A stretch of 64,000 nt of DNA from Galerina marginata (GCA_023014335.1 JAECYW010000001.1:806001-870000), one strand, 5' to 3'. Shown: positions 10,219 to 24,488, counted from the stretch's first letter. Program-made: numbers and translations. Notes: generated by a model from the sequence alone, not told the origin.

Positions 10219-11869
10219 ATGGCGTCCCACGAACTAATTGATGCTCAATTCGATCGTGCAGTTGAGATTGTGCAGAGCTTACCGAAAACTGGCCCTATCC
10301 AAACTGACTACGAGGAAAAGCTGACAATGTATAGGTATGTTGTCCCTTTCAATGGCCACCTGTTCTTTCTCAATTCTTCGCAATCGTGTAGTCTCTTCAA
10401 ACAAGGTGCTAATTGCTCTGCAATAAGCTCGAGACGCTAAGAAGCTCACATTTGAATCCACAGCCACGGCAGGGAATGTCAAGTCTCCTCGACCTGGTAT
10501 ATGGGACATGTTGGGAAGGGCTAAATGGTAGGATCACTTTATGATTAATTCCGTTATATTCAGTGAATCTCATCCGTTTAGGGATGCTTGGGCAAAACAC
10601 AAAGATCTGGACCCCTACGAAGCAAAATGGCTTTATGTAGACGCTTTGCTAAAGGTTGTTGTCATGGATAAATCTCTTCTATAACACGCGTTTCTTATTC
10701 TTGAGCAGGTTCTTCGTAAATATTCGGACAAGACCATAGCAGTTAATCTCGTCGAAGAACTGGAATCCTATGGAGGGGATCCTTCACATCTTGTCATGAG
10801 TCGTATGTGTTTCGACGTATACATTGAAGGCAGATTTCTCAGTTTAGATATAGGTGGTTTATCAAAGTCTCCAGGTTCAGATACGTCGGGGTCTACTATT
10901 TACGAAGGTGCTGCCCCGCTACCGACGACGAATGCCCCTGAGGCCCACGATAGGCAAAGCCCTCATCCACCTGGGGATGAAACCGATTCAACATCTGATG
11001 AGGAATCCGGGGACGAAGCCCCTGAACTCCCACCAGTAAATACAGACCGACTGTCTGCTGAAAATCGGCCGCAGTCGTCTCTCTCGTCTCACCACCGTTA
11101 TCGTACCCCGCTTAATGGATCTCTGGCCATGTCTCCGCCGCCTTCGCAGCAACGTGTACCATCACAGCAGCCTCTTCCTGGATTCGAAACCCCTTCTGCT
11201 TTTGCAGAAGCCTCTGCTGCACAACCATATCATCCTCCAAATCAGTACGCCGGGTTCTCAGAGCCCTCTAGGGCCCAGGTAGTATCACCACCTCACCTGT
11301 ATTCTGGACACCCGAGCTATCGTGGCCACTCCCAATCCCATCCTTCTCAATTTGGTCCTGTACGACCACCTTCGACCATGGCGTTAGAGCGGGCCGTGGA
11401 AAATGTACAAGTTCATTTAGCAGCACTCTCGGAACGCCTTGAGACGCTAGAATCCCGCTCGATGCTATTATCCAGATCTAATATTTCCGGCAGTCCTCGT
11501 GGAGGGGGCAGATCTCCTCCTTGGATAGGCGGACGCAGGTCACCCAACGACAGGAACGGTGCGCCAATATGGGATATCGACGACCTCGGCATGTGGTCTG
11601 TGGTTCTGAATCCCCTATGTCGTGGAATAGACCGCCTGCGCGAGGTGTCCGTTTTTTTTGCAAGCAACGAAAATCGCTCGCCTTCCATGATCATCATTCG
11701 CCGATTGTGTCTTGATGTCTCTTTCTTGGTTTGTGTTGTTGCCTTGATTGGTGCTCTATGGAGAAAGAGCGGCGTTAGGAGAAGAGAAGTTAAGGCAGCT
11801 CTTGTCGTTCTCTGGAGAGCAATCGTAGGTTCCAAACCTCAGAGATCTCTCGTGGATCAAGGCGTATGA
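10219..11869 (+). CDS. Tail-anchored acyl-CoA-binding protein (ACBD5/Atg37-like)
   Basis: Binds long-chain acyl-CoA at a membrane, most likely the peroxisome. The N-terminal ACBP domain (about residues 1-105) is spread over five small exons: DAQFDRAVEIVQSLPKTGP, MYSLFKQATAGNVKSPRPG, WDMLGRAKWDAWAKHKDLD and EAKWLYVDALLKVLRKYSD, containing the family's YKQAT-like and KWDAW motifs. A long Ser/Pro-rich linker follows, then a predicted coiled coil (AVENVQVHLAALSERLETLE). A single hydrophobic helix (VSFLVCVVALIGALW) lies near the C-terminus with Arg/Lys after it. This ACBP, coiled coil and tail-anchor order matches ACBD4/5 and the pexophagy factor Atg37. A short intron (about 10802-10852) after MSR is likely but not required for the open frame. 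It converges on the alcohol dehydrogenase gene. Confidence 0.85.
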
Positions 11870-12019
11870 TACCCATGAATTGTATTTTATTGAAGTATCC
11901 TTAATTTACTGGAAATTTGGATCTTATTTCAGGATTGACATTTTCTAATACACTTTCTTTGATTCATAGTTCTGATTCAATCTTGTCCAGGTCTTTGGCT
12001 GTTGGTGCTGTAGACCGAT

Positions 12020-14118
<2,099 letters not shown>

Positions 14119-14177
14119 CGTCCACTGATAAGATAAGCCCATGGCAAGTGATCGAGTGATTAGTGCGAAGGATTCTC

Positions 14178-14700
14178 ATGTCTTTCACGAATCTCTACTA
14201 CAAGCGAGTGAGTCGCGGATATTACTCTCATTTCGTATATAACTCAGACGCGAAGACAGACGGCAGGTACTCCTAAGGCTTGTTATATCTGTGACAAGCC
14301 GACGACGACCGTCCTTGCCACCGTGAACACGGTTGATTTCCTGTATACCTGCCCAGGACATCTTTCCGATTCTGGTTTTGCCACTCTGATCAACGATGAG
14401 GCCAGACTGGGGACATCAGCAGTATCTACAGAAGAGATCGCAAAGGTGAAAGCAGAATGGGAGGAAAAGCAGAAGAAGAAGCTCGAACAAGAGAAAGAAA
14501 AAGAGAAGGAAAAAGAGAAAGAGAAAGAAAAGGACAAGGACAATGAGAAAGAGAAAGGCCTTGAAACGAAGGGAAAAAATAAGAAGGAGGAGTCTCCCAA
14601 AGTTCCCGGCCGCGGGTCTTTGAGCGCGTCTCCGTCTCCGTCTACTCCCACTAGTACTCATATGCGCTACGCCCTTCATAGGGATTTCTTCTCTAGTTGA
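14178..14700 (+). CDS. VFA1: Vps4-associated protein 1 (Vfa1)
   Basis: Endosomal protein that binds and stimulates the AAA-ATPase Vps4 in ESCRT-III disassembly. Exon 1 encodes MSFTNLYYKR; after a roughly 54-nt intron, exon 2 continues TAGTPKACYICDKPTTTVLATV and FLYTCPGHLSDSGFAT. The CxxC ... C zinc-finger-like Cys and the KPTTTVL and FYTCP motifs are diagnostic for the Vfa1 family. The middle is an almost pure Lys/Glu stretch (about 14480-14560), likely a long charged helix, and the end HMRYALHRDFFSS is the short hydrophobic tail expected to contact Vps4. About 155 residues in total. The start was chosen because the open frame from the upstream ATG at 14141 does not match the family. Confidence 0.85.
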
Positions 14701-15316
14701 GTAAAGCTCTTACTTGTTTCATTTCAAACAGCTAATTTTTTATTTAAAAAAAGTGCGTCAAAGTGTGCATAGGAAACGAAGGCAGGCGTCTCAGGCGAAA
14801 GAATTGGCGCCCCGGCTTCCAGGCGCCCCTAAAGGCGATCTATGAGTTCGAGCACGGTAAAAAAAGCAAAATTTTTGAGTAATAATCGATTATTTAAGTG
14901 CGCAGTTGTAGTACCTTGTTTTTGTTATCGGCTTGAGCAAAGTTCTCTTCTTTACCCTTTGACTTGAGTCTGACCAAACTGAACGGTACGCGGATCCGGA
15001 ACGGCGAGTGACTTGGCGGAGTTCCAACTGGTACAGGACACGCAAATTTCGGAAGAGTCGTACGCCAACTCACTCAGACTGGGTCTTGACGTTCGTTTTC
15101 CAAGACTTGCCCAATTCTTTCTCCTTTTCCGTGATCCAAATTGCAACCAAAAGTCGCCTTCGACGGTTATATAGTCGTTTGGAACATAACATACTTGATG
15201 ACAATCATCGACTAGCTTGGAGCACTCTGTATGGTGTCATCTTGCGTTGATCATAACAAGAGCTAACGATCTCTCAAAGACTGTACTTTTATAACCTCTT
15301 GGCGATATTATTTCAA
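14701..15316. other. Intergenic region, no gene recognised
   Basis: About 600 bp. It contains a 14-bp palindrome (AATAATCGATTATT, 14881-14894). Short open frames at 14952-15250 on both strands have no recognisable content. It presumably holds the Vfa1 terminator and the promoter of the Q/RGG-rich gene. Confidence 0.5.
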
Positions 15317-15595
15317 ATGAACAAGAATCCCTTTCTTCCGGCGCCGAGCTTTACTCCTCAACAACCTCCATTGCCCCCAGGGCCTCCTCCAGCTCAGCCT
15401 GGTCAAGCAGATTATTCTGCGTGGTGGGCAGGTGCTGCACAGCAGCAGCAGCAACAGCAGCATGTGCAACCTCCAACTGTTGGTCCATACACCCCTCAGT
15501 GGGCCCCTCCTCAACCTCCGAGGCCTCCTGCTGAGCAAAGTGCCTTATATGCGAACTATGGCTATGGAACTCAGAACAATCACTGGCAAAGGCAG

Positions 15596-15627
<32 letters not shown>

Positions 15628-18600
15628 GCAGCAGCAATACCACCCGCCCCCTCCAATGATGCAGCAGCAACCCCCACCTCCACAAAATCAACCTGGTTAC
15701 AACCCATATCAGCCTGCTGCAGGGTACCCACAGCCCTATGTCCCGCAACCTGGTCCACCCCCACCACCTATAATCCAAGCCCCGTATCCACACCCGCCCA
15801 CACAGCAGCAGCAGCAGATGTTTGCTCCGCCCATGGCCCCTCAACAGCCCCTTCACCATCACCAGCAGCAGCAACAGCATCCCACTCAGCCACGCAATCA
15901 TCATACCTCGCCCCAACATCTACCTCCCGCAAAACGTCAAAGGTTTGACGGCCCCAATTCTAACAACCGTCACCATCAGAATCAACACCAGCAACCTCCT
16001 CAACCGCAGTTTCAACCCCCTCCGGCGCCTCCTCAAAATCCCGGCAGCTTTTCGGGGCCTAATCGTGGGCCAATACCTTCTGGACCCGGTAACAGGGGTG
16101 GGGGACCTTCCGGGCCTGGGGGCAGGGGCGGCAATGCGGGTGGACGTGGCGGACGTGGAGGGTCGATGTCTGGTAGTAGGGGTGGATTAAGTGGGGGGAG
16201 AGGTCGTGGCGGCAGCTTTGCGGGAGGGTCTTCTGGACGAGGCGGATCTGGTGGCGGTCAACCGACAGGGCCCTTGAGAGGACAGGGTTCGCGAAGTAAT
16301 TTTGGTGGAGGCAAAGATTATCACAATAGACGCGGTGGTGGTACAGGTGGTTCATTCAGCGGCGCTGGAGGTTCCGGTGGTGGTGGCGGTGGCGGAAATT
16401 ATCCTCATCAAGGACCTGCTTTCCGTGGTCGCAATCAAGGTTCAACAAGTTCGGGTCGAGGGAACAGAAATGACACAGGCAGTGCAATTACGTTTGCCTC
16501 AAAGGAAGGCACCGCGGCATCAAGCTTTGGTGGTAAGAAAGATGAAAATAGGCGGACGCTTACCGACTTTAAGATTATTGGCCTGGCCATATCTGATTTG
16601 GGTTGGACTTGGGGTTCGATTCCGCCTTCAATTATGAAGGCCGAAAATGTTGGCCACATTGAAGGTGCTTCTGGGAGTTCTGGGATTGATGTTAAAGTTG
16701 AAACTGTGGAGGATGGAAAACCCATTCTTTCTTCGCCGTCTTTGGCAGAGGAGAATAAGGTAGAGGCCAATTTGGAGAATGTTCAAGCTCTCCAGTCCCA
16801 TGATGTGGATATGGCAGACAACAAGCCAGCGCAGGAGACCTCGCGCAACCGTGTACCATCGGATGCGAACCCAAATGGCAGTCCCCCTCCCTCCAGGATT
16901 CGCATTTATTTCCATACGCCTGTGACTGCTGATGATTCGCGGCCCATACCTCATAATTCTTCTTACGGAGATGTTCCTTCGGATACCAGGAAAGGCAAAC
17001 GAAAGAAGTTGGAAGACGATGATGGAGATTTGGACGAGCGGCGGGCTCCTCCACCCCCGCCTCAAATGGCATCCATGACTGATGATCGATCAAGTGTCGC
17101 TGCCAGTGTTGCGCCAAGCGTCGCAGAGACGGCCAGTGAAGCTGATTGGCTAATGGCAGCGATTGTTGAGGGTGAGGAGGAAGCGGAGGCTGCAGACGAA
17201 CTCGACCCTGCGGAAGACGAGGATTCCGATCAACTGCATGTCAGTCGGATTGCTAACGGGAATGAGCATGACGACCTTGCAGATCATGGTGTGGATGATG
17301 ATGCTCGAGATGGAGACGAGATGCTCCGTGGTGGTAAGCAAACTCGCATTGTTCGTGACGTTGCTTTGGGTGTGAAAGACCCTCCTCTTTATCGTTCGAC
17401 GAGAGGAGGCCTGTCGCCTCGTGCGCACACTGCTGACTCGTTTGCTTTCCTTCAAGGCATTTCTCATATTGGCCATGATGATATGAATGCGACGGGGCAC
17501 ACTGAATCCGATACTCTGAGGTCGTTCACAGCAGCTGGGAATGTGGACGAGGCCTCTATTGAGCCACCTGCCTCATTGGTTGGCATTGCTGGTGAATCTC
17601 CTGCTGTAAATGCCAACGGCGCATCTGCCATCGTTCTTGATGGTGTGGATGATCATTCAGGCATGGCGTCCGAAATTCACGATGCCCCTATTTCTGCTCT
17701 TGTTAATCCTCCGTCTCCAACTGACGTGCATGCCTCTGAATTTGCGTCCGTGATCAATTATGTTCTTTCCTTTGCATTTATTCCTCACATATATTTTACA
17801 CAGTGCTGACCACTCTGCTGACCATCCTGAATACCCTGAATTACAGGTTTACCCAGAATCCTCTCAACCGTATGCGCCAAAGTCACTGCAAAGCGTTTCC
17901 GCAGAGCCTACTTTACTCGACATCGAATCCCAAGAGGCCACTCAAACGGATAGTCAAATGACCCAAATCATTCCGATTCCCGTCCAACCGGACCATTTGC
18001 CTGAACCGCCTGCGTCGCCGGTCTCGAATACATTATTATCGACTTCTTCAACCTCCACTTACGAAGACACATCTTCATCCACTGTTACTAAGGTTGATAC
18101 CAAAACAGGAAAAACTCCTTCAGCAAACCGCCTTTCAATATCCTACGCTCGCGGAAATCGCCGCCTTGTAATAGATGCGGAAGTTGTTGAAAGTCTCAAG
18201 TTGTTCCGTCAAGAGGGTCGCATCGAGGTAGTTGTGAAACTCGTCAAAGAGAAAGATGATAGCTTAAAAGGCATTTTGGTAAGTGGTCATCCTACGGTCG
18301 CAGTGTCATCACCCTGATTGCCACAGACGGAAGGCCTTTCTGACGTTACAAAATCGTATCACCCTCTGCCGGCTGCTTCGGAGGCGTCTACTGAACTTGA
18401 TTCTACCGTGCCTCCGTTCGCACAACTCGAAATTCCATCAACCCTGCAACTTACCATATATCTTGACACTTCTCGGCCTCTCTCGGAGCCAAAATGGGCT
18501 AAAACTGGCGATATTCAGGATTGGCTGAAGAGTATGTTTGGGAGAATGTTTTGGGTTGCTGGCGACGCAGCTGAAGGTTGGGAGAAAAAAATCTACGTCG

Positions 18601-19116
18601 TTGATCCTGACCCTGTAAGCCTTTTTAAAATCTCAAAATCGAAGCAGTATTATAACCTGTATTCGTTTTTAGCCCCCGACGATTTGGACAGTTCTTGATG
18701 GCTGGGCCACTAATTCACCTGCTGGGGCGCCGAACGAACGACAACGATTCTTGAAGACCCACATGACTGAAACTGACAACATCCTGGAGATCTTGTTGCG
18801 GCTTGTTCGTGGAGAAAGGGCGACAGCATTCTCTCAAACGACCCCGACAATTTCTGCACCGAGTGTTTCTGGGCCCCTGCTCTCTGCGTTGACTCCAGGA
18901 TCAGCTCATGGTGCTCAGCAAACGCATGTATCGCTAGCTGTTCTTGCTATGTTCAGGCTGACTGTCGAGTACGCCAAAAAGGCCTTGGGTGAAAAAGGCA
19001 AAGACGATGCTGAAGAGCACATTGGAGAGATTATCAGGTGTCTACCGTCGCATCTCGTCTACAAGAGTCTCGATGGTATTTTCAAGGAGTGGAGGGTTGA
19101 GAAAAAGGGGCGGTAG
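15317..19116 (+). CDS. Large Q/P- and RGG-rich protein of unknown function
   Basis: About 1,200 residues in four exons; introns at 17750-17846, 18279-18326 and 18615-18672 all keep phase. The N-terminus is prion-like: Pro/Gln-rich with a 15-Gln run and His/Gln tracts. A Gly/Arg (RGG/GRGG) region follows (about 16040-16460), typical of RNA-binding or phase-separating proteins. Next come a short conserved-looking segment (DFKIIGLAISDLGWTWGSIP), an acidic Ser-rich disordered region, and an ordered C-terminal part of about 300 residues. The ordered part includes RLSISYARGNRRLVIDAEVVE, LQLTIYLDTSRPLSEPKW, WLKSMFGRMFWVAGDAAEGWE and LAVLAMFRLTVEYAKKALGE. I recognise no domain in the C-terminal part. 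The start MNKNPFLP is preferred because the open frame has no ATG upstream. Function is unknown; an RNA-related role is inferred only from composition. Confidence 0.8.
15593..15637 (+). repeat. CAG/CAA microsatellite encoding 15 Gln
   Basis: Forty-five bases of CAG with interrupting CAA codons inside the Q-rich gene. Mixed codons usually stabilise such a tract, but length variation between strains is likely. Confidence 0.9.
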
Positions 19117-19364
19117 TTGATCGCAGAGACAAGTCTCCATGAATTCTAAGTAATTACTCTACATGCGCGCTTAGCATTTCGTATCTTCATGTAATGTCAA
19201 TGTCTTGGGTGTAACCTATACATGCGCAGATCCAAATTTGAGAACCGGAATCGTTGTTCGCAAGGGACTGGAGTTGTGTCACTCAAAAATGATGTTGATC
19301 ACGTGCCCATAATGGAAAGACGCGTCAGCTGCACGATCGCTACGCTACCTTTCCATCTACGACC

Positions 19365-20475
19365 ATGGTATGCTTCCACCGTTCTATGTATCCATACGTG
19401 TAATTGAATATTCTATTTAGTTTAGGAACACTTACGACTCGGACAACACCGTTTTCTCTCCTCAGGGACGCTTGCATCAGGTCGAATATGCTTTGGAAGC
19501 CGTGAAGCAAGGATCGGCTGCCGTTGGATTGCGTTCAAAGACCCATGCAGTTTTACTTGCTTTGAAGGTGAGTATACCGATTTATTTTCTTCTTTGAAAC
19601 CGTGATCTTACCATGAGTTGGACGAGTAGCGATCGACAGGCGAGCTTGCATCATACCAACAAAAAATGTTTCGAATAGATGATCATGTTGGCATTGCCAT
19701 CGCTGGATTAACGTCGGATGCGCGTGTATTGAGGTCCGTTTACTACCCTTCTATCTATTTTCCTTGCACAGCTGTTAAAACCACGTTCGTAGTAATTTCA
19801 TGCGGCAACAAGCCATGTCCTCAAAAATGGTTTTCAACAGGCCCATACCAGTGAATCGCCTGGTGTCATCAATTGCCGACAGTGAGGACATTTGTTACAT
19901 GTAAACGATACAGATCCCTTACAATTATCTGCAGAGGCCCAAGTCAACACCCAAGAATACGGTCGTCGTCCCTACGGTGTTGGTTTCCTCGTCGTCGGAC
20001 AAGATAACAGCGGCCCTCATCTCTACGAATTCTCTCCGTCCGGAAACTCATACGAATACTACGCCATGTCCATCGGCGCAAGGAGTCAGAGTGCGAAGAC
20101 ATATCTGGAGAAACACTATGAAAGTTTTGCTGATTGTATGTTCAACCTAATCTTTTCACATCCAATCCACTAATATTGGCTTGCTCGCTGATTTAAGGCT
20201 CGCTCGAAGACCTCGTACGTCACGGACTCCATGCTCTGCGCGAGACACTTCAACAGGACAAGGAACTCAATGTCAACAACACATCGATTGGCATCGTGGG
20301 TCCTAAAAGCGATTTCGAGAAGAAAGCAGTTCCTGGGGGGTCATTTCGCATCCTTGAGAACACGGACGTAGAGCCTTTCCTGGAAACGATGGTCGCGAAA
20401 GAGTCAGCAGATGCTCCTGCTCCTGCTGCCGCACCTCCTGTTACGGGCGATGAGGATGTGCAAATGTCTGGATAG
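19365..20475 (+). CDS. PRE5: 20S proteasome subunit alpha-6 (PSMA1 type)
   Basis: Structural alpha-ring subunit of the 20S proteasome. The first coding exon is only the ATG (19365-19367); a 53-nt intron follows and exon 2 starts [24 protein letters not shown], the proteasome alpha signature. Further exons give [84 protein letters not shown] and [26 protein letters not shown] and [11 protein letters not shown] identify alpha-6 rather than another alpha subunit. The C-terminus is an Ala/Pro-rich tail ending VQMSG. Length, about 265 residues, is normal. A CT microsatellite follows in the 3' region. Confidence 0.95.
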
Positions 20476-20524
20476 TCAACATAAACTGTATTGCATCTCA
20501 TTGAACCTTACCTTTTGCTTTCCG

Positions 20525-20540
20525 CTCTCTCTCTCTCTCT
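20525..20540. repeat. (CT)8 microsatellite
   Basis: Uninterrupted CT dinucleotides 50 bp after the proteasome stop codon. It lies between convergent genes and has no evident function. Confidence 0.8.
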
Positions 20541-20671
20541 TTGTGAAGACAACTGTGGCTGTTAAGTAAATGTATTTCTGTGGTAACTATTGAGTTGTGT
20601 TGTTATAATGTAAAGCCTATGTGAATACTTTTAGAAGTTTTCGGGCAGACCGAACGGTATGGAAAAGTAAA

Positions 20672-22258
20672 CTAGGCTATTATATTGTTCGATTGTGCCT
20701 TGAATGTCCTCCATGCTCTTGCTGCTGCACCTGGCCGGCGTAGTGTGATTAAGAGATGGACCATTGCGCTTAGGAGCATGACGCTTCCGGCTTGGTGTGC
20801 CGCCGCCAGGGGCACGGGGACGAGGTAGAGCAGGGTACTGATACCTAGCGCGACTTGCACATTTGCCATGGCAAACGCAGCCATGGCCGCCACCCGGGTA
20901 AGAGGCGGGAGAGCAGCACGGACGGCAGGCTTAAACGTTCGTGCATATAACAGTGTTGTGGCTGCATAGGTAGCCGTGGCCTGTAATTAACAAGATATGT
21001 CAGACACTTTCAGTCAGACTATTAGGCCTCGTACGCACAAGAACACGATGGTCAAATTGGACTGTGGTCGGGTTCTCGAAGATATTGCGCCACCATTGGT
21101 CCGACTTGTCGAGGTTTTTGGCATATTCTGGCGAGAAAAGCTCGTCTACAGGCGGGGCTTATTTGGCCACCCATGAGTGGAAACTCGTTGTAAAGCAGAC
21201 CGGCATCTAAGCCAGCCACAAATGCACCTGCAGAGGTCGGTTTTCAGAAGAGGTCCAATTAATGTGGCAACTTCATACCTGACAACGCGGTCAAGAATAC
21301 CAGTCCAGTCAGGGCCCACGCCTGTCTCTTAAACGACCTCAATAAAGGGTTAGCAAGCAAACTTTGGACATTTCCTTGGACACCGCTCCAAGCGGCACCG
21401 TTGGCAAATTTGTAGTCCTTAATGACAGCCATACCCTGTACCTGAACATGCCTACATAAAGAAGGAATGCTAAACCAAGATGGGATGCGAGGCGGTATTG
21501 AGATACGCGCGGTACAGCTCCAGGTGTCTCCATGAGAGAGTCTTCAAGACCAGATTTAACCATATACCAACCGAGGGCGCCCTGGGCACCAATAAGGAGC
21601 GCAAGTCCCGAGAGGCGGAGGGTCAATGATTTAGGGATTTGCTTCCGGATGGCGAAGTAGGCTAAAGGACCGACAAAGACGACGCCGATGAGACGTCCAA
21701 GAATACGGTGACCCCATTCCATGTAGAATATAGACTTGAAGTCGTCCAAAGAGATCGAATGATTTAACCTAGTAGGCTTCATAGATCAACACAGGAGTTC
21801 TAATCTAGAGGTGAAGGAGGTACGCACAGCTTAAACTCTGGCGTAGCTTTGTACTTCTCGAACTCGACCATCCACTCATCACGAGACAAAGGAGGCAGGA
21901 CTCCAGTAATGGGTCGCCATTCAGTGATGCTCAGCCCAGACTCGGTCAAACGGGTGACACCACCAACGACGATGATTCCGAGGACCAGCACTGAGGAGAG
22001 CATTAACCATCGCCCGACGGAAGGAGAGGGGAGAATGGGAAGGGGTGTAGCTTGTGTCGTTGGTTTAGATGGACGCAATATGGGTCGACTCCAGTGAATA
22101 GAGCGGGGCCTTGAGAATGGCGCTGTCCTTGGCAGGCTGTCCGACGTCCTGAGCAGCGAGGTCGCGATGGATCGACATGTCGCCCACTGGCTGGTAGAGC
22201 CCTTGAATCTGGGTGCTGCATTCAAGCGCACGGAGCTCCTCAACGCGCCCAGCAGCAT
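20672..22258 (-). CDS. COX15: Heme A synthase COX15, mitochondrial
   Basis: Inner-membrane monooxygenase that converts heme O to heme A for cytochrome c oxidase. The N-terminus from 22258 (MLLGALRSSVRLNAAPRFKG) is basic and Ser/Ala-rich, a typical presequence. The first membrane helix is followed by the family motif GGVTRLTESGLSITEWRPITG. The four heme-ligand His contexts are visible: YMEWGHRILGR, RLASHLGLAFL, FDHRVLAT (about 21030-21050) and AAAHQAGSVMLL. About eight hydrophobic segments span the reading, with introns in between. The stop is CTA at 20672-20674 on the plus strand. It shares an 85-bp divergent promoter with the BolA gene. Confidence 0.93.
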
Positions 22259-22343
22259 TGTTGAAGACAAGAAATTGGTGATCGACGACAATCCATATTT
22301 GGCACCGATGGGAACGTAAATTGTTTCAAGTCAACCGCCATTC
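22259..22343. promoter_or_regulatory. Divergent promoter between COX15 and BOL3
   Basis: Eighty-five base pairs separate the divergent start codons of two genes for mitochondrial cofactors (heme A and Fe-S clusters). Joint control is inferred; no known site was recognised. Confidence 0.55.
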
Positions 22344-22786
22344 ATGCTCGCTCTCCGTCGTCTCTTCCCCTCCACCGCTCGCTCGTTTTCGACCACAGCC
22401 CAGCGGAGGAGTGCTCCTGCGGCCAAGGCATCTCCACCCCCACCTGTGCTTTCAGAGGGTGAACAAACCATTCACGACAAACTTGCTGCCAAGTTCTCCC
22501 CTTCTCAGCTACTGGTTCAGGACGTCTCGGGTGCGTGCTATGTACGGCAGTGACGGTCCCCTCATATATGTTCGTTGTGCAGGGGGATGTGGCACGTTCT
22601 ATGCCATCACGATTTCAAGTAACGCGTTCAAAGGGCTGCCGATCGTGAAGCAGCATAAGCTGGTCACGGAAACTCTGAAGTCGGACATCGAAGGTTTCCA
22701 TGGTCTTCAGGTGCGTCTTGACTGCCTTGTGGTTGCTGTTCTTGTTTGATTGAAGACTCTTTCAGATTAAGACAATTGCGACATAA
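22344..22786 (+). CDS. BOL3: BolA-like protein, mitochondrial (Bol3 type)
   Basis: Small protein that works with monothiol glutaredoxin and Nfu1 to pass [4Fe-4S] clusters to mitochondrial enzymes. The presequence is Arg/Ser-rich (MLALRRLFPSTARSFSTTAQ). The BolA domain reads EGEQTIHDKLAAKFSPSQLLVQDVS, then after an intron GGCGTFYAITISSNAFKGLP, then VKQHKLVTETLKSDIEGFHGLQ, and a last exon IKTIAT. The conserved F..KR/KQH.LV segment with its His, and a Cys in the GGCG loop, fit the BOLA3 subgroup. The total of about 115 residues is normal. Confidence 0.9.
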
Positions 22787-23134
22787 TAATAAACTTGCAC
22801 CGTTTTTGGGTTAACTCAATTGAATTGCACCTAGGACTGGGACATTCACAGAGGCTATGACCAGCTCTCCCCAGAGTGACTCCTCAAGCATTACCGGACT
22901 ATTGATATGGATGTTTCTGCCAGGGGTTACTATCAAGTTGTCATTATGTTGCACTCTTAATCTATACCACTCTCAACCCCAACATTTGGCTTCATCATCA
23001 AGCTTTCACATTTGCTATTCAATGATATAGATTGTTACATTTGACTGGTTTGCCAGAAGAAATGTCAACACCCGTTTTCCACCATATTCCTCGCCAGCAG
23101 CAGCACATCGTGGAAAACCATTCAAAGACCTAGT

Positions 23135-24290
23135 TATAGCTTGAACAGCTGCGCAAGCATTATTGCTTCTCGGTTGTATATTTGTCGATTGGGATCATCA
23201 GAAACCTCAAGAAAATTATCAGTGCCAAAATGCAATGGGACGGCGATTTCTTCACCTCTTTCCACGCAAACTTTTTCTTCAACATTCCGAAGAACCGTTT
23301 GTCGGCCTGTTGCTGTTTCAGAAAAAGACGGGCGAAAGACGCAATTGACTAACCTTTCTTCTCTTCTTGTAGCAGAATAATATGACAGTTGTCGGATCTG
23401 ACAGGTCGCTGAGGGTTTGAACGAGAAGAGGAAATGCAGGTTCGAAGTATACGCAGTCGGCCGCTAGGATCATATCTGGGTGAGGTATATCTGCTGGAAT
23501 TGGAGAGCCCCTTGATCGATTTTACGAGGGCTTTCAGAAACCTACACGACATCAGGCCGACGGAGGAAAAGGGAACCGACCAATTGAGCTCAGCAACGGC
23601 GACTCTCCCTTGCAGATTATTCAAAGCGACGTTGCGCTTCATGATCGGAAGCAGAGGCCTGATATGATCGGAAAAGAAATTGCATTGAGCGTCAATATAG
23701 ATAACAGGCTGGAAATGTAAGGAAGAGAGCAAACGGACGCTTGGTCTGTTATCCATGCGCTTGCGCCTCCCAACGCGCCAGCAGCAAGGCCGACCAGCCC
23801 AGTTCCACTACCAAGCTCGATGATGTTCTTGTTTTTGATGTATTCAGGCCCTTTCTGAACAAGATAACTGGCTAAAATCTGGGACCAAAGGGTCATTCAA
23901 GAGAAGCATGAAACAGGCGAAAGGATGCTGGTGCACCTGTCCAGCCGGCCACGCAAGACCTCCACATCCAGGTGCAGCATCGACAACCAAGGAGATCGAC
24001 AGAGGTCTCGGCACGGAATCCCAGCCATGGACAAAGGAAAGTATGAGAAGGTCATCTTGGACTGAATGGGATTGCTGCGGGAGTACGGTCAGAAGTTCTG
24101 ACATCGACTCCGAGACGCGTGCGAGGCCATCCGACGCGATGATGCCTTCGAGCTCGATGTCGTCCATGAGATGGCGCAGGGGGTTATGACCATCGAGCTG
24201 CTCCTGGAGAGCAATGTCTCCGCAAGTGTCGAGTTCGAGCATAAGAGTTGGTGATGAAAGATAAGAAACGTGGCTTATCAGCGCGGACAT
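23135..24290 (-). CDS. METTL21/EFM-type protein-lysine methyltransferase
   Basis: SAM-dependent methyltransferase of the Methyltransf_16 family; yeast relatives methylate translation elongation factors. Motif I reads NIIELGSGTGLVGLAAGALG, the acidic post-I loop is WITDQ, the catalytic-region motif is AADCVYFEPAFPLLVQTL, and FCYKKRRK with DKRFFGMLKKKFAWKEV follows. The last exon gives SDDPNRQIYNREAIMLAQLF and a stop at 23135. The N-terminal 130 residues contain an EEL-like acidic stretch and precede an intron at the WPAGQ/ILASYLVQKGP junction. Best match in style is Efm6; the substrate cannot be told from sequence. Divergent from the CBM48-type gene, about 200 bp apart. Confidence 0.82.
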
Positions 24291-24488
24291 GCATTCAAAA
24301 TTAAAGGTAGCCCCGCAGCTTGAGCGCTTATCTTATATTACAAGCTGCATCATGCTTAGGAATAATAGTATTAGTTTGGCCGACAGACGCCTCGCAGGCG
24401 AACCCGAGTCCTTAGTAAACATGTGCAACGTATCAAACACCGCGGTCCTTCCCTTGTACAGTACTCCCGTCTGTATTCCTTTCCCCTC

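Noticed and set aside
14881..14894. AATAATCGATTATT palindrome as a regulatory site
   Set aside because: Single short AT-rich palindrome far from a start codon; likely chance.
15351..15919. Ala/Val- and Leu-rich minus-strand frames
   Set aside because: Antisense of CAG/CAA repeats (poly-Ala/poly-Leu shadows).
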